Origin: W11650 sp963545585 | Lineage (GTDB): Bacteria; Bacillota; Clostridia; Lachnospirales; Vallitaleaceae | Direction of reading: 5' to 3' | Assembly: GCA_963545585.1 (NCBI GenBank) | Contig: CAUUKX010000044.1 | Location: 1 to 16,490, forward strand | DNA: 16,490 nt | Notes under the pieces: model-generated | What the model saw: only the letters and a program-made list of their open reading frames with translations | Told to the model about the DNA's origin: nothing | Databases searched by the model: none | In this document: positions 1 to 8,134 of the stretch, in pieces | Layout: every line of letters starts with the position of its first letter | Numbering within the stretch: position 1 is the first letter of the stretch | Program-made: the position numbers and the translations under genes

Positions 1-45
1 TAAAATCTGCGTCGGCTTTAATTTACTCAATAGTTCTTTCATCAT
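1..45 (-). CDS. Probable TrkH/KtrB-type potassium transporter, N-terminal fragment
   Basis: Only the first 15 codons are in the window; they read MMKELLSKLKPTQIL and remain open to the edge. A Shine-Dalgarno-like GGGA/GGAATAA stretch lies just upstream. A short basic N-terminus followed by L-x-P-x-Q-I-L is typical of the start of TrkH/KtrB subunits, where the first membrane helix follows directly. These proteins form the channel-like part of Trk/Ktr potassium uptake systems in the cytoplasmic membrane. The call rests on this short motif alone, so it is tentative. The gene follows the CBS-ACT gene in the same direction and could be co-transcribed with it. Confidence 0.4.
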   Translation of the reverse strand, partial: MMKELLSKLKPTQIL

Positions 46-85
46 TTTTTCCCAAGATTATTCCTTTATATTTCATGCCATCGCT

Positions 86-235
86 TTATCCTGCCGCTTT
101 CACCAACTCTTGCAGCAATTTCCACTTTTGTGCTTCTCTATCATAAAATGTACCGAATCGCTTTGACCCCCGCATCAAAAGATGGCAAATCCTTTTGCGG
201 GCAAGCCCTCTTCCAATTTTTAAGACCGGCAGCAT
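86..235 (-). CDS. Possible 49-residue ORF overlapping the stop of the CBS-ACT gene
   Basis: The stop codon of the CBS-ACT gene and the ATG of this ORF share a base in the arrangement TAATG, typical of translational coupling. The product is basic, with a C-terminal part (FGTFYDREAQKWKLLQELV) that looks like an amphipathic helix, and it ends 40 bp before the probable trkH start. I recognise no family. There is no clear ribosome binding site of its own. An imperfect hairpin (CCCGCA at 169-174 with TGCGGG at 196-201) lies inside it. It could equally be a gene remnant, because a neighbouring frame reads LEEGLPAKGFAIF and then stops. Confidence 0.3.
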   Translation of the reverse strand: MLPVLKIGRGLARKRICHLLMRGSKRFGTFYDREAQKWKLLQELVKAAG

Positions 236-849
236 TACATCTTGACATCAAAATTATGCGACTTCAGGCTTTCGATAATCTTATCCAGCTGGTCGCTTTC
301 CACGCTTAAAAATATTTCCTTCAGACCCAAAACACCGGTATCCATCAAGGCCAAGTTCTTGATATCGCCGCCATAGCGGTTGATAATATCGACAATTTTT
401 CCCATTTTACCCTTATAATCATAGGAATAAATGAAAAAGCGGGGATATTCGCTTTTAAAAATCTGCTCGTACCGCTCCATTACCGCCTTGCGGGTGATAA
501 TTCCCACAAAGTCCTCATTTTCATCAACCACCGGAATAAAAGGATAGGGCGACCGAATGAAAAAGCCAATGGCATCCTCGACAATATCGGTATCGCCCAA
601 AGTCGGTATCTTCGTCCGCATAAAATCACTGACTGGCCGCTGCAAAAAGACTTCCTTCGACTCATCCATCTCAAAAAAGGTCTGGTATACATAGCGCTTA
701 GACAACATACCAATAAACTTTTTGCCGGAAATCACCGGCAGGGACAACAAATCCTTTTCATCAATAATCTTAAGTGCGCTGCCGACGGTATCATCAATCC
801 GAATCAGCTCCAACTCCGCCGCCGGTTTAATCACTGTTTTGATATACAT
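235..849 (-). CDS. CBS-CBS-ACT domain protein (AcuB-like)
   Basis: The 204-residue protein carries two CBS domains (about residues 1-55 and 72-128). The first has the pattern LLSLPVISGKKFIGMLS and the second FIPVVDENEDFVGIITR. An ACT-like C-terminal domain follows (about 138-204, FIYSYDYKGKMGKIVDII). CBS pairs bind adenine nucleotides and ACT domains bind small metabolites such as amino acids, so this is probably a soluble metabolic sensor. This architecture is usually annotated acetoin utilisation protein AcuB, but no acetoin genes are nearby and that role should not be assumed. The start is supported by AAAGGAG seven bases before the ATG. Downstream, on the same strand, come a possible coupled small ORF and a probable potassium transporter. 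Confidence 0.85.
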   Translation of the reverse strand: MYIKTVIKPAAELELIRIDDTVGSALKIIDEKDLLSLPVISGKKFIGMLSKRYVYQTFFEMDESKEVFLQRPVSDFMRTKIPTLGDTDIVEDAIGFFIRSPYPFIPVVDENEDFVGIITRKAVMERYEQIFKSEYPRFFIYSYDYKGKMGKIVDIINRYGGDIKNLALMDTGVLGLKEIFLSVESDQLDKIIESLKSHNFDVKM

Positions 850-908
850 TGCCTGCTCCTTTCATTCTCCATATTTTTTGCTGCCGTTTAGGTAAGCAAA
901 TTTTCCCA

Positions 909-954
909 TTTGATATGCCCCGGTGGAGAGCTGGCTCGCCAAAGACATATCAAA
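909..954. repeat. Inverted repeat TTTGATATG/CATATCAAA
   Basis: A perfect 9-bp inverted repeat (909-917 and 946-954) flanks a 28-bp GC-rich centre, about 60 bp upstream of the CBS-ACT start. There is no T-run beside it, so it is not a simple terminator. It may be an operator, a leader hairpin or a small element. It lacks the CTCAACTTTCCC ends of the repeat family in the right half. Confidence 0.45.
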
Positions 955-985
955 CAGAAATATCCATTTATTTAACACTCACACT

Positions 986-1015
986 CATAATTCACCGACA
1001 TTTCGGCAAATTATG
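986..1015. repeat. 30-bp imperfect palindrome in the leader of the CBS-ACT gene
   Basis: CATAATT (986-992) pairs with AATTATG (1009-1015), and inside it CCG pairs with CGG around a 6-base centre, with a symmetric 2-base mismatch between the two stems. It sits in the 272-bp gap between the zinc-ribbon gene and the CBS-ACT gene. The symmetry suits a dimeric repressor site or a leader hairpin. No repressor gene is nearby and the function is unknown. Confidence 0.4.
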
Positions 1016-1121
1016 ACAATTGCAAGCATTTTTTCCATTATGCCTGCTTATTTACATCAATTCATGATGCTGCTTTTCAAAAAAACGACACCGCTACCTA
1101 AAAAGTAAAACTTTTGACCTT

Positions 1122-2063
1122 TTAAGCCTCGGTATCGACTGTGCTGTTCATTGCCCGGCTCATCTCATTTAGAACCGTCCCCAACACAAACCACAGCGCC
1201 GCCAATACCACTGCCGCCATCCAGCCGACTTCTAACCCCGCCTGATAGGTCAGGGTAGTCTGCCCCGCCCCATCCGCCAAAGAGTGAGAGCCATCCAGCA
1301 AAAGTAATCCTTCTGCCGCGATTCGGCTGGAAATCCCGCCAGCACTCAGCACTCGTTTGGCATTCAGCACCAGTAAATTAATATAGGGCAGTTTTATCGC
1401 CAATGTATTGAGCAGTATAAAAATAACCGCTAAAATAGAAGAAGTTTGAATCAACTCCGACCAACGGCCATTTTTATCAAACAACAGAACTGCCGCACAA
1501 GCCGCAATTAGAAAATAAAGCAGAATCAAGCCCTTGGCATAATAAATCTGCAAATGACTCAGCAGCCCTTGAATTTCCGTACCCGCTTCGTATTCCTGAA
1601 CATAGGTTAAAAGCTGATTCGGCGTAAAAGCCGCCACTTTATCGGTCCGGTCAGTCAACTCATTCTTAGAATACACCCGCACGCTTTCCGTTAAATACCG
1701 GCCGGTTTTGGCCGTATAAAAATAACCGCGAAACGCCGCCGTGCCGCTGATCGAATACCATTTTAAAAACAGGCTCAGGAAAAAAAGACCCAAAACTCCC
1801 AGTGCCGTCAAAGAAACATAGCGGTACTGGCGGTACTGCCCTTCCTTTTTTTGAGCCTCCTTTTTTTTGCGCTTTAATTTCTGCTGAAGCTCTTTTTCCG
1901 CCTCGGCTTCTTCATCCGGAATCAGACTTTGAATCGCCTCATCAAACTCCCGGTCTTGGTCGCCCCGGCCTTGCCGCCGAAGCTCTTCCGGGATTTCCTG
2001 ACCACAGGCAAAGCAAACCAAAGCCTCATTATCAAGCGCTGTGTTGCAATTCGGACATTTCAT
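1122..2063 (-). CDS. Zinc-ribbon multi-pass membrane protein of unknown function
   Basis: The 313-residue protein begins with a zinc ribbon: CPNC at residues 3-6 and CFAC at 17-20 supply four cysteines. A long charged, probably coiled-coil stretch follows (about 35-78, rich in E and K). Hydrophobic segments lie near 83-101, 177-195, 208-224 and 279-297, so about four membrane helices, with a loop of about 75 residues after the first. Zinc-ribbon plus membrane-helix proteins are common in Firmicutes and mostly uncharacterised. The ribosome site GAGGAGAG lies six bases before the ATG. The gene begins 18 bp after the pfkA stop on the same strand and probably shares its transcript; no functional link to glycolysis is evident. 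Confidence 0.75.
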   Translation of the reverse strand: MKCPNCNTALDNEALVCFACGQEIPEELRRQGRGDQDREFDEAIQSLIPDEEAEAEKELQQKLKRKKKEAQKKEGQYRQYRYVSLTALGVLGLFFLSLFLKWYSISGTAAFRGYFYTAKTGRYLTESVRVYSKNELTDRTDKVAAFTPNQLLTYVQEYEAGTEIQGLLSHLQIYYAKGLILLYFLIAACAAVLLFDKNGRWSELIQTSSILAVIFILLNTLAIKLPYINLLVLNAKRVLSAGGISSRIAAEGLLLLDGSHSLADGAGQTTLTYQAGLEVGWMAAVVLAALWFVLGTVLNEMSRAMNSTVDTEA

Positions 2064-2081
2064 AAAACTCTCCTCAACTGT

Positions 2082-3059
2082 TTACTTGCTTTCTAACATA
2101 CCGCTGACCCGAATTTGAAAATCATCCAATCTTTTCTTCATTTTCAACGCTTCGGTAATATCAAAGTCGCAGTATTTTCCATCCCGGTAAGCCACAACCC
2201 GATTGGACTTACCCGCTAGGAGAAGATCAACCGCATAAGCGCCCATCATCGCTGCGTGAAAGCGGTCAGTCGCCGTCGGCACACCACCTCTTTGCAGATG
2301 TCCCAAAATTGACGCCCTGGTTTCAATCCCGGTAATTGCTTCAATCCTCTTAGCTAACTCGGCTGAACCGCCAACGCCCTCCGCTACAATGATTAAATTG
2401 TGCTTCTTGCCTTTTTCCCGGTTATTTAAAATGCCGCGAATCATTTCTTCTTCCGTCACATTTTCCATTTCCGGCAGCAAAATCTGCTCTGCACCATTAA
2501 TAATCCCGCACCACAGTGCAATATAGCCGGCATGCCGGCCCATAACCTCCACAATCGAGCAGCGCTCGTGCGAAGTCGAAGTGTCGCGAATCTTGTCAAT
2601 CGCATCCATCGCCGTATTAACTGCTGTATCAAAGCCAATCGTATAATCAGTGCAGGCAATATCCAAGTCAATCGTACCCGGTACGCCAATCGTGTTAATG
2701 CCCAGCTCCGACAGTCTTTCCGCACCTTTAAACGAACCGTCGCCGCCGATTACCACCAGCCCGTCAATCCCGAACACCCGGCACATATCGGCTGCCTTGC
2801 GCGGACCGGCATCAGTATAAAACTCCTTACAGCGGGCGGTATACAGCACCGTGCCGCCGCTGTGAATGATATTGGAAACGCTGCGCGCATCCATTTCAAA
2901 AATATCGCCGGAAATCAAGCCATTATAGCCCTTCCTGACACCAAACACTCTTTTGCCGTTGCTCAAAGCGGTTCTGACTACCGACCGAATTGCCGCATTC
3001 ATACCGGGGGCATCGCCGCCACTGGTTAAAACGCCTATTGTTTCCACCTTTTTTGACAT
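2082..3059 (-). CDS. pfkA: ATP-dependent 6-phosphofructokinase
   Basis: The enzyme converts fructose 6-phosphate and ATP to fructose 1,6-bisphosphate, the committed step of glycolysis, in the cytoplasm. The 325-residue length is normal. Visible motifs are GVLTSGGDAPGMNAA (residues 9-23), GGDGS (105-109), PGTID (127-131), TSTSHER (161-166), EVMGRHAG (171-178) and LGHLQRGG. Glycine in GGDGS and in PGTID indicates ATP rather than pyrophosphate as donor. One oddity: the usual TIDND around the catalytic aspartate reads TIDLD, keeping both aspartates but replacing the asparagine with leucine. I chose the ATG at 3059 because GGAGGACA lies directly before it; an in-frame ATG at 3071 would place that ribosome site inside the coding region. 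A consensus promoter lies upstream. Confidence 0.96.
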   Translation of the reverse strand: MSKKVETIGVLTSGGDAPGMNAAIRSVVRTALSNGKRVFGVRKGYNGLISGDIFEMDARSVSNIIHSGGTVLYTARCKEFYTDAGPRKAADMCRVFGIDGLVVIGGDGSFKGAERLSELGINTIGVPGTIDLDIACTDYTIGFDTAVNTAMDAIDKIRDTSTSHERCSIVEVMGRHAGYIALWCGIINGAEQILLPEMENVTEEEMIRGILNNREKGKKHNLIIVAEGVGGSAELAKRIEAITGIETRASILGHLQRGGVPTATDRFHAAMMGAYAVDLLLAGKSNRVVAYRDGKYCDFDITEALKMKKRLDDFQIRVSGMLESK

Positions 3060-3130
3060 ATTGTCCTCCATTGCTAATCTTTGCTTCCTGCTTATTTTTT
3101 CCTTCCGGCTCTTCTTTTTTGCTACCTTTT

Positions 3131-3159
3131 ATAATAGCTTATTTCGCTGAAAAATTCAA
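3131..3159 (-). promoter_or_regulatory. Sigma-A-type promoter of pfkA
   Basis: On the minus strand TTGAAT (3154-3159) and TATTAT (3131-3136) are separated by exactly 17 bases, about 70 bp upstream of the pfkA start. It lies directly after the stop of the HipA-like gene, so pfkA and the zinc-ribbon gene probably form their own transcription unit, with possible read-through from upstream. Confidence 0.7.
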
Positions 3160-3165
3160 CTAATT

Positions 3166-4068
3166 TTAATCCAAACCAACGGTTTTTCCTTTCAGCAATT
3201 CCAGCGAAAAATCAAGAATTCGTTTTTTTCTTTCCTGCAATACCGTAAAATAAAAGTTTTTTTGCAAATCGCTGAGAAAAGGCGTTTCCTCTATTATTTT
3301 TTTAATCCGCCCCATATCAATCTGCGGAACTATCCGCACCAGTGCCTGATTACATTCCATATTTTGCAAAGATGATATAAAATCAAAATATTTAATTTTT
3401 TTGCCCTCAAGCAAAATCGCCGAAGTTGGAATCTCAAAAATCCTATAATTTAATTCTTGCACATTTTGCAGTACCATTTCCATAATTTTCTCATCCGCCT
3501 GCGGAAAAAGGCTGCTGCCGCAGTCATATACCGGAGCAAGTTTCATTTTATCTGTTACGGTATCATAAAGAAATCCCCAGTTTCCGTTATGCCTATCCCA
3601 ATTCCCAATCAGCGCATCAACAATAAACATATTCCAAAATCGCTCTTTCAACTCTGTTCTATCCAACGCTGTCTGCTCATCAAAGGTAAGCAAAATATCC
3701 GCAAGTTCCGTGCCATATCCATTTTTTTCCGAATCAATCATTTGATTTTTTAAGGAAGCAAAATCTTGCAGTATTACCCCAGGCCTCGTAAAATCACGGC
3801 AGGCCACAACTATTTTTTCTTTTCCTTTTACCGTAAAAGTTCCCAATACTGTTTTTTGCACAGGAATCCCTATCACTTCATAAATATGGCAGCCCAAATA
3901 TTCGGAAAAACAACCATTGCTGTAACTCAAGTTCTTGTTTTGTTTGGCTGTCGCCGGAAATTTCAGCATATACTGCTCATCATTATAGATAACCGAAATC
4001 TTATTCCCATTCGCGCCAGCATAAAGCTTATTGCGCCTTAGCATCTGGGTAAAATCAATCGCCGGCAT
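3166..4068 (-). CDS. HipA/CtkA-like serine/threonine kinase
   Basis: The 300-residue protein has the HipA-type kinase core. A lysine in MLKFP (about residue 36) fits the ATP-binding lysine. NWDRHNGNWGF (156-166) is the catalytic loop with D158 and N163, and APVYDCGSS (178-186) carries the metal-binding aspartate. HipA kinases phosphorylate proteins (glutamate tRNA ligase for E. coli HipA) and cause growth arrest when unrestrained; the shorter CtkA-type relatives are single-lobe kinases of less certain target. The protein is much shorter than E. coli HipA, as CtkA-like members are. It begins 4 bp after the stop of a 94-residue gene, so the two are co-translated and probably work as a pair. No HTH antitoxin (HipB) is visible nearby. 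Confidence 0.8.
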   Translation of the reverse strand: MPAIDFTQMLRRNKLYAGANGNKISVIYNDEQYMLKFPATAKQNKNLSYSNGCFSEYLGCHIYEVIGIPVQKTVLGTFTVKGKEKIVVACRDFTRPGVILQDFASLKNQMIDSEKNGYGTELADILLTFDEQTALDRTELKERFWNMFIVDALIGNWDRHNGNWGFLYDTVTDKMKLAPVYDCGSSLFPQADEKIMEMVLQNVQELNYRIFEIPTSAILLEGKKIKYFDFISSLQNMECNQALVRIVPQIDMGRIKKIIEETPFLSDLQKNFYFTVLQERKKRILDFSLELLKGKTVGLD

Positions 4069-4072
4069 CCCC

Positions 4073-4354
4073 TCACTCCCTTTCCATTCTTAAATACTTT
4101 TCTCTAAGATACCAAGCCTGCTCTGGACTGATGATTTGATTAACCTCGGCGTTATTGATGTCGGTTTGCAGGCTGCAATAATCGCCGTCCCAATGCAGAT
4201 ACTCCACACCGTTATCCAGTTTTTCCCACGCTTCCTCCATGATACGGATGGACTGCCGCAAAAAATCCGGCAAGCCGCATTCCAAATAACCCTTATCCTT
4301 TGGCAAGCCTGTTTTTAAATCATATTCTGATAACATCGCCATAACCTTCTCCAT
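4073..4354 (-). CDS. Small acidic partner protein of the HipA/CtkA-like kinase
   Basis: From the ATG at 4354 the product has 93 residues. It is acidic and mostly helical by composition, with no cysteine cluster, membrane segment or helix-turn-helix that I can see. Its stop lies 4 bp before the kinase start. By analogy with hipBA-type operons it may neutralise or guide the kinase, but this is inference from order and spacing only. The start is uncertain: the frame extends to a TTG at 4384, which lies inside a hairpin stem, and a further ATG at 4336 has AGAAGG eight bases upstream. I do not recognise the family. Confidence 0.65.
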   Translation of the reverse strand: MEKVMAMLSEYDLKTGLPKDKGYLECGLPDFLRQSIRIMEEAWEKLDNGVEYLHWDGDYCSLQTDINNAEVNQIISPEQAWYLREKYLRMERE

Positions 4355-4382
4355 TTCCCGTCTGCCACTAGCCGAGGTATAC

Positions 4383-4420
4383 AACGGCAGCCAAACTTCA
4401 CCTATTAAATGTCTGCCGTT
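4383..4420. repeat. Intercistronic hairpin AACGGCAG/CTGCCGTT after dnaE
   Basis: A perfect 8-bp inverted repeat (4383-4390 and 4413-4420) with a 22-base loop lies between the dnaE stop and the small gene of the kinase module. No T-run follows on the minus strand, so it is more likely a partial attenuator or an RNA-processing or stability hairpin than a full terminator. Confidence 0.5.
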
Positions 4421-4434
4421 CGCCTCTCCAGCCT

Positions 4435-7400
4435 CTACTGAATCTTCACATTATTCACGCCGCAAATACTGTAAAGCTGCACCAAAAGCAAGTCGGAAAG
4501 CTCCGCTCCGGTGCGAGCTTTCTTTTTTTGGCCATTTTCCTTGATGTATAAAATCACTGGTGTCTGACCGGCATATTCTCGCACCAATTCGCCGATCTCC
4601 CTGACCCGTTCCTGATAATCGGCTTCAGTTTCAAACGCCAGCCACAGCTTGGGTATGGCTTTTTCCGCTTTTCCGGTGTCTTTCTCATTCTCCCAGCTGC
4701 GGTCAGTTTCCACTTCTTCTCTCCGCCGGCCGGACTGTTTTTTCCGGTTTTCCCCTGCCCGGTCAAGGCTTTCTGCCGATGCCGATATTGCTGGCCGCCG
4801 GTGCGGATTTTTGCTTTCTTCCTCAAAACTCCAGACTTGTGCGGCTATCAGCTTAATTTCCTTATCACCCTGATAACTAATCCGGCCTTTGACAAAAACT
4901 TTATTTTCTTTTTCCAGCAGCGCCTGCGCCTTGGCATAATCACGCGGAAAAAAAACCACCTCAATCGTCCCGAAAAAATCCTCAATCTCCGCAAATGCCA
5001 TTGCTTCATTATTGCGGGTAAAGGTCTTGGACAAATGCGTAACCAGCCCGCCCACGACTTCCGTCCGTCCTTCGGCCGGCCGCACTGGCGCTTCGGCTTC
5101 GCTCTCTTCTTCCTCCGGCTGAAAGTTTCGGGCAGAAAGTGTCACCGTTTTTTCCCATAAATCCCGGTCATCCATCAGCGGATGACCGCTGACATACAGG
5201 CCGATGACCTCTTTTTCCATGGCCAACAGCTCGCTGCTGGTAAACTCGTCCATTTCCGGCAAAATGTCAATCAGACCGACATCTTCCGTCTCATCTAATT
5301 CAAACATGCCAATCTGGCCGCTGATTTTTTCCTTCTTCTCATTTTGCACCGACTTTAAAACACTTTCGTAAATCTCCAAATACTGACGCCGCTTGCCGCC
5401 GAAGCAATCAAACGCCCCGGCTTTAATCAGGTTTTCCAGCGCCCGTTTGTTGACATCTTTCCCCTCCATCCGGCTACAGTAATCGGTCAGCGAGCGGAAC
5501 GGTCCTCTAACTGCCCGCTCCGCTTCCATGCTTTCAATCATCGCCTTGCCCACATTTTTAACGGCTGCCAGTCCAAAGACAATTTTTCCGTCCTTGGCGG
5601 TAAATCTGGCGTAACCCTGATTGATATTGGGCGGCAGCATTTCAACGCCCAAATCTTTTAAGCTCAAAATATAGTCGATTGTTTTACCGGGATTGGCACT
5701 GACCGAAGTCAGGAGCGCCGCCATAAACTCAACCGGATAATATTCCTTTAAATATGCAGTTTGATAGGCCACCACGGCATAGGCCGCCGCATGGGATTTA
5801 TTAAAGGCGTACCGGGCAAAATCAGCCATATCGTCATAAATCTGATTGGCCGCCTGCTCGGATATACCCCTGGCCAAACAGCCCTCAATCCCCTCTTCGG
5901 CGTTGCCGTAAATAAAGTTCTGCCTTTCCTTGAGCATAACGTCGTCTTTTTTCTTGGACATCGCCCGGCGCACCAAATCCGAGCGCCCATAGGTATATCC
6001 GGCCAGCTCCCGGACAATCTGCATAACCTGCTCCTGATAAACGATACAGCCGTAGGTCGGCTGCAAAATCGGCTCCAACTCCGGCGTGATATAGCTCGCC
6101 GCCTGGGTGTGGTGCCGCGCCTTGACATAGGTCGGAATGGAACTCATCGGCCCCGGCCGGAAAAGCGAAATCCCGGCAATGATATCCTCTAAGTTCTGGG
6201 GTTTTAAATCCCGCATAAAGTTTTTCATGCCGGCGCTTTCCAGCTGAAACACACCGTCGGTCTTGGCCGCGGAAATCAGGGCAAATACCTTGGGATCGGC
6301 AAAATCAATCCGGTCGATATCCAGCGAAATCCCTCTTTTTTCAATCTCCTTAACCGCGTCCTGAATCACTGTCAGCGTGCGCAGCCCCAAAAAGTCCATT
6401 TTTAAAAGCCCCAACTCCTCCAACGTCCCCATCGGGAACTGCGTCGTCAAAACGCCGTCATTGGCATACAGCGGCACATACTCATAAACCGGCCGGTCGC
6501 AGATAACCACGCCGGCGGCATGGGTCGAAGCATGCCGGGGAAGCCCCTCCAACCGCTTAGAAGTGTCAATCAGCCGGCGGATGGTCATATCCGAAGCATA
6601 CAGCTCGCTTAATTCATGGCTCATACTGAGTGCCTTGTCAATGGTCATTTTCAGTTCCATCGGCACCATTTTGGCAACCTTATCGACCTCGGCATAGGGA
6701 ATATCCATCACCCGGCCGACGTCGCGAATCACCGCCCGGGCCGCCATCGTTCCAAACGTGATGATCTGCGTAACCTGCAAGGTACCGTACTTTTCAATCA
6801 CATAGTCAATCACTTCCTGCCGCCGCTCATAGCAGAAATCAATATCAATATCCGGCATGCTGACCCGCTCCGGATTTAAAAAACGCTCAAAGATCAACTG
6901 ATAGCGAATCGGGTCAATATTGGTAATTTTCAGGACATAAGCCGCTAAACTCCCGGCTGCCGAGCCTCGCCCCGGTCCGACCATAATTCCCTTTTCTCTG
7001 GCAAAACGGATAAAATCAGCCACGATCAAAAAGTAATCGGCATAGCCCATTGTTTCAATGACATTCAGCTCATATTCCAGCCTTGACCGGTACTTCTCCT
7101 GCTCCTGCCCGTAGCGCTCGGCTAAGCCCTGCTCGCATAACTCCCGCAAATAACCGGCCGCCGTATAGGCCGGCGGGACGGCAAAACGGGGGAGCTTGAG
7201 CCGGCCGAACTCAATTTCCACCCGGCAGCGGTCAGCAATCTTTTCGGTATTTTCCAGTGCTGCCCGAAACTCCGGTATACTTAAATCAAAATTGGCGTAC
7301 ATTTCCTCGGCTGATTTAATATAAAACTGGCCGCCGGTATAGCGCATCCGGTCCTCATCGGCCAGCTTCTTGCCGGTTTGAATACAAAGCAGTACATCAT

Positions 7401-8082
7401 GCGCCGCTGCATCCTCCCGGTAAATATAGTGGGCATCATTAGTAGCCACCATCGGAATATCGTATTTACGGGCAATGTTTAGCAGCGCGGCATTGACCTG
7501 CTTTTGTTCCTCATAGCCATGGTTTTGAATTTCCAAAAAATAATTGCCCCGGCCGAAAATTCGCTGATATTCCAGCGCCATTTTTTCCGCTCCAGCCATA
7601 TCGCCCTGCAAAATCAACTGCGAAATATGCCCGCCCAAACATGCACTCAGGCCGATCAAGCCCTCGTGATACTGCTCCAGCAGCGCTAAATCAATCCGCG
7701 GCCGGTAGTAAAAGCCGTCCATATAGGCAAAGGATACCAATTTCATCAGGTTCTGATAACCCTGCTGATTTTCCGCCAGCAGCACCAAGTGATAATTAGC
7801 GGCATCGGGCTTGCCCTCTTTTTTTAAATAGCTGCGGGGGGCGACATAGGTTTCGCAGCCCAGCACCGGATGGATCCCCGCCGCTTTCGCTTCCTTATAA
7901 AAGTCAATCACTCCATGCATGACGCCGTGGTCGGTCAGTGCCACGCTTTTCATGCCCAGCTCCCTGACCCGGCTGATAATCTCGCTAATCCGACCGGAGC
8001 CGTCCAGCAGGCTGTATTCCGAGTGTAAATGCAGATGCGCAAACGCCGGCACTTCTTTTTCCTGATTCATTTCTGCTGTCAC
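4435..8082 (-). CDS. dnaE: DNA polymerase III subunit alpha, DnaE type
   Basis: This replicative polymerase subunit extends DNA from primers in the replisome. The order of parts in the 1215 residues is: PHP domain with HLHLHSEYSLLDG from residue 16 and NDAHYI further on; the polymerase core with PDIDIDF (about 410-416) and KMDFLGL (D563) giving the catalytic aspartates; helix-hairpin-helix region (about 807-892); a QIGMF clamp-binding motif (923-927, compare QADMF in E. coli); and an OB fold (about 1008-1092). A charged linker of about 50 residues and a further small domain follow. I chose the GTG at 8082 because AAAGGAG lies six bases before it; the ATG twelve bases later is less well placed, and further upstream the frame runs into the FUSC gene. 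The PHP metal ligands look intact. Confidence 0.95.
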   Translation of the reverse strand: MTAEMNQEKEVPAFAHLHLHSEYSLLDGSGRISEIISRVRELGMKSVALTDHGVMHGVIDFYKEAKAAGIHPVLGCETYVAPRSYLKKEGKPDAANYHLVLLAENQQGYQNLMKLVSFAYMDGFYYRPRIDLALLEQYHEGLIGLSACLGGHISQLILQGDMAGAEKMALEYQRIFGRGNYFLEIQNHGYEEQKQVNAALLNIARKYDIPMVATNDAHYIYREDAAAHDVLLCIQTGKKLADEDRMRYTGGQFYIKSAEEMYANFDLSIPEFRAALENTEKIADRCRVEIEFGRLKLPRFAVPPAYTAAGYLRELCEQGLAERYGQEQEKYRSRLEYELNVIETMGYADYFLIVADFIRFAREKGIMVGPGRGSAAGSLAAYVLKITNIDPIRYQLIFERFLNPERVSMPDIDIDFCYERRQEVIDYVIEKYGTLQVTQIITFGTMAARAVIRDVGRVMDIPYAEVDKVAKMVPMELKMTIDKALSMSHELSELYASDMTIRRLIDTSKRLEGLPRHASTHAAGVVICDRPVYEYVPLYANDGVLTTQFPMGTLEELGLLKMDFLGLRTLTVIQDAVKEIEKRGISLDIDRIDFADPKVFALISAAKTDGVFQLESAGMKNFMRDLKPQNLEDIIAGISLFRPGPMSSIPTYVKARHHTQAASYITPELEPILQPTYGCIVYQEQVMQIVRELAGYTYGRSDLVRRAMSKKKDDVMLKERQNFIYGNAEEGIEGCLARGISEQAANQIYDDMADFARYAFNKSHAAAYAVVAYQTAYLKEYYPVEFMAALLTSVSANPGKTIDYILSLKDLGVEMLPPNINQGYARFTAKDGKIVFGLAAVKNVGKAMIESMEAERAVRGPFRSLTDYCSRMEGKDVNKRALENLIKAGAFDCFGGKRRQYLEIYESVLKSVQNEKKEKISGQIGMFELDETEDVGLIDILPEMDEFTSSELLAMEKEVIGLYVSGHPLMDDRDLWEKTVTLSARNFQPEEEESEAEAPVRPAEGRTEVVGGLVTHLSKTFTRNNEAMAFAEIEDFFGTIEVVFFPRDYAKAQALLEKENKVFVKGRISYQGDKEIKLIAAQVWSFEEESKNPHRRPAISASAESLDRAGENRKKQSGRRREEVETDRSWENEKDTGKAEKAIPKLWLAFETEADYQERVREIGELVREYAGQTPVILYIKENGQKKKARTGAELSDLLLVQLYSICGVNNVKIQ

Positions 8083-8134
8083 TTCGTGCTCCTTTCTGCG
8101 GCTTATCCGCCAGCTCACTGCCCGCTCAACCAGA

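Noticed and set aside
169..201. Terminator after the CBS-ACT gene
   Set aside because: The stem CCCGCA/TGCGGG is present but no T-run follows on the minus strand, and it lies inside the possible 49-codon ORF.
923..1108. 61-codon plus-strand ORF between the CBS-ACT and zinc-ribbon genes
   Set aside because: It has no ribosome site and low-complexity composition, and it overlaps the two dyads; it is more likely leader DNA of the minus-strand gene.
2532..3029. Long open frame on the plus strand opposite pfkA
   Set aside because: It is the antisense shadow of a well-supported gene; the product lacks recognisable domains and there is no ribosome site.
4355..4384. TTG start at 4384 for the small partner gene
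   Set aside because: The TTG lies inside a hairpin stem without a ribosome site, and the ATG codons downstream are better candidates.
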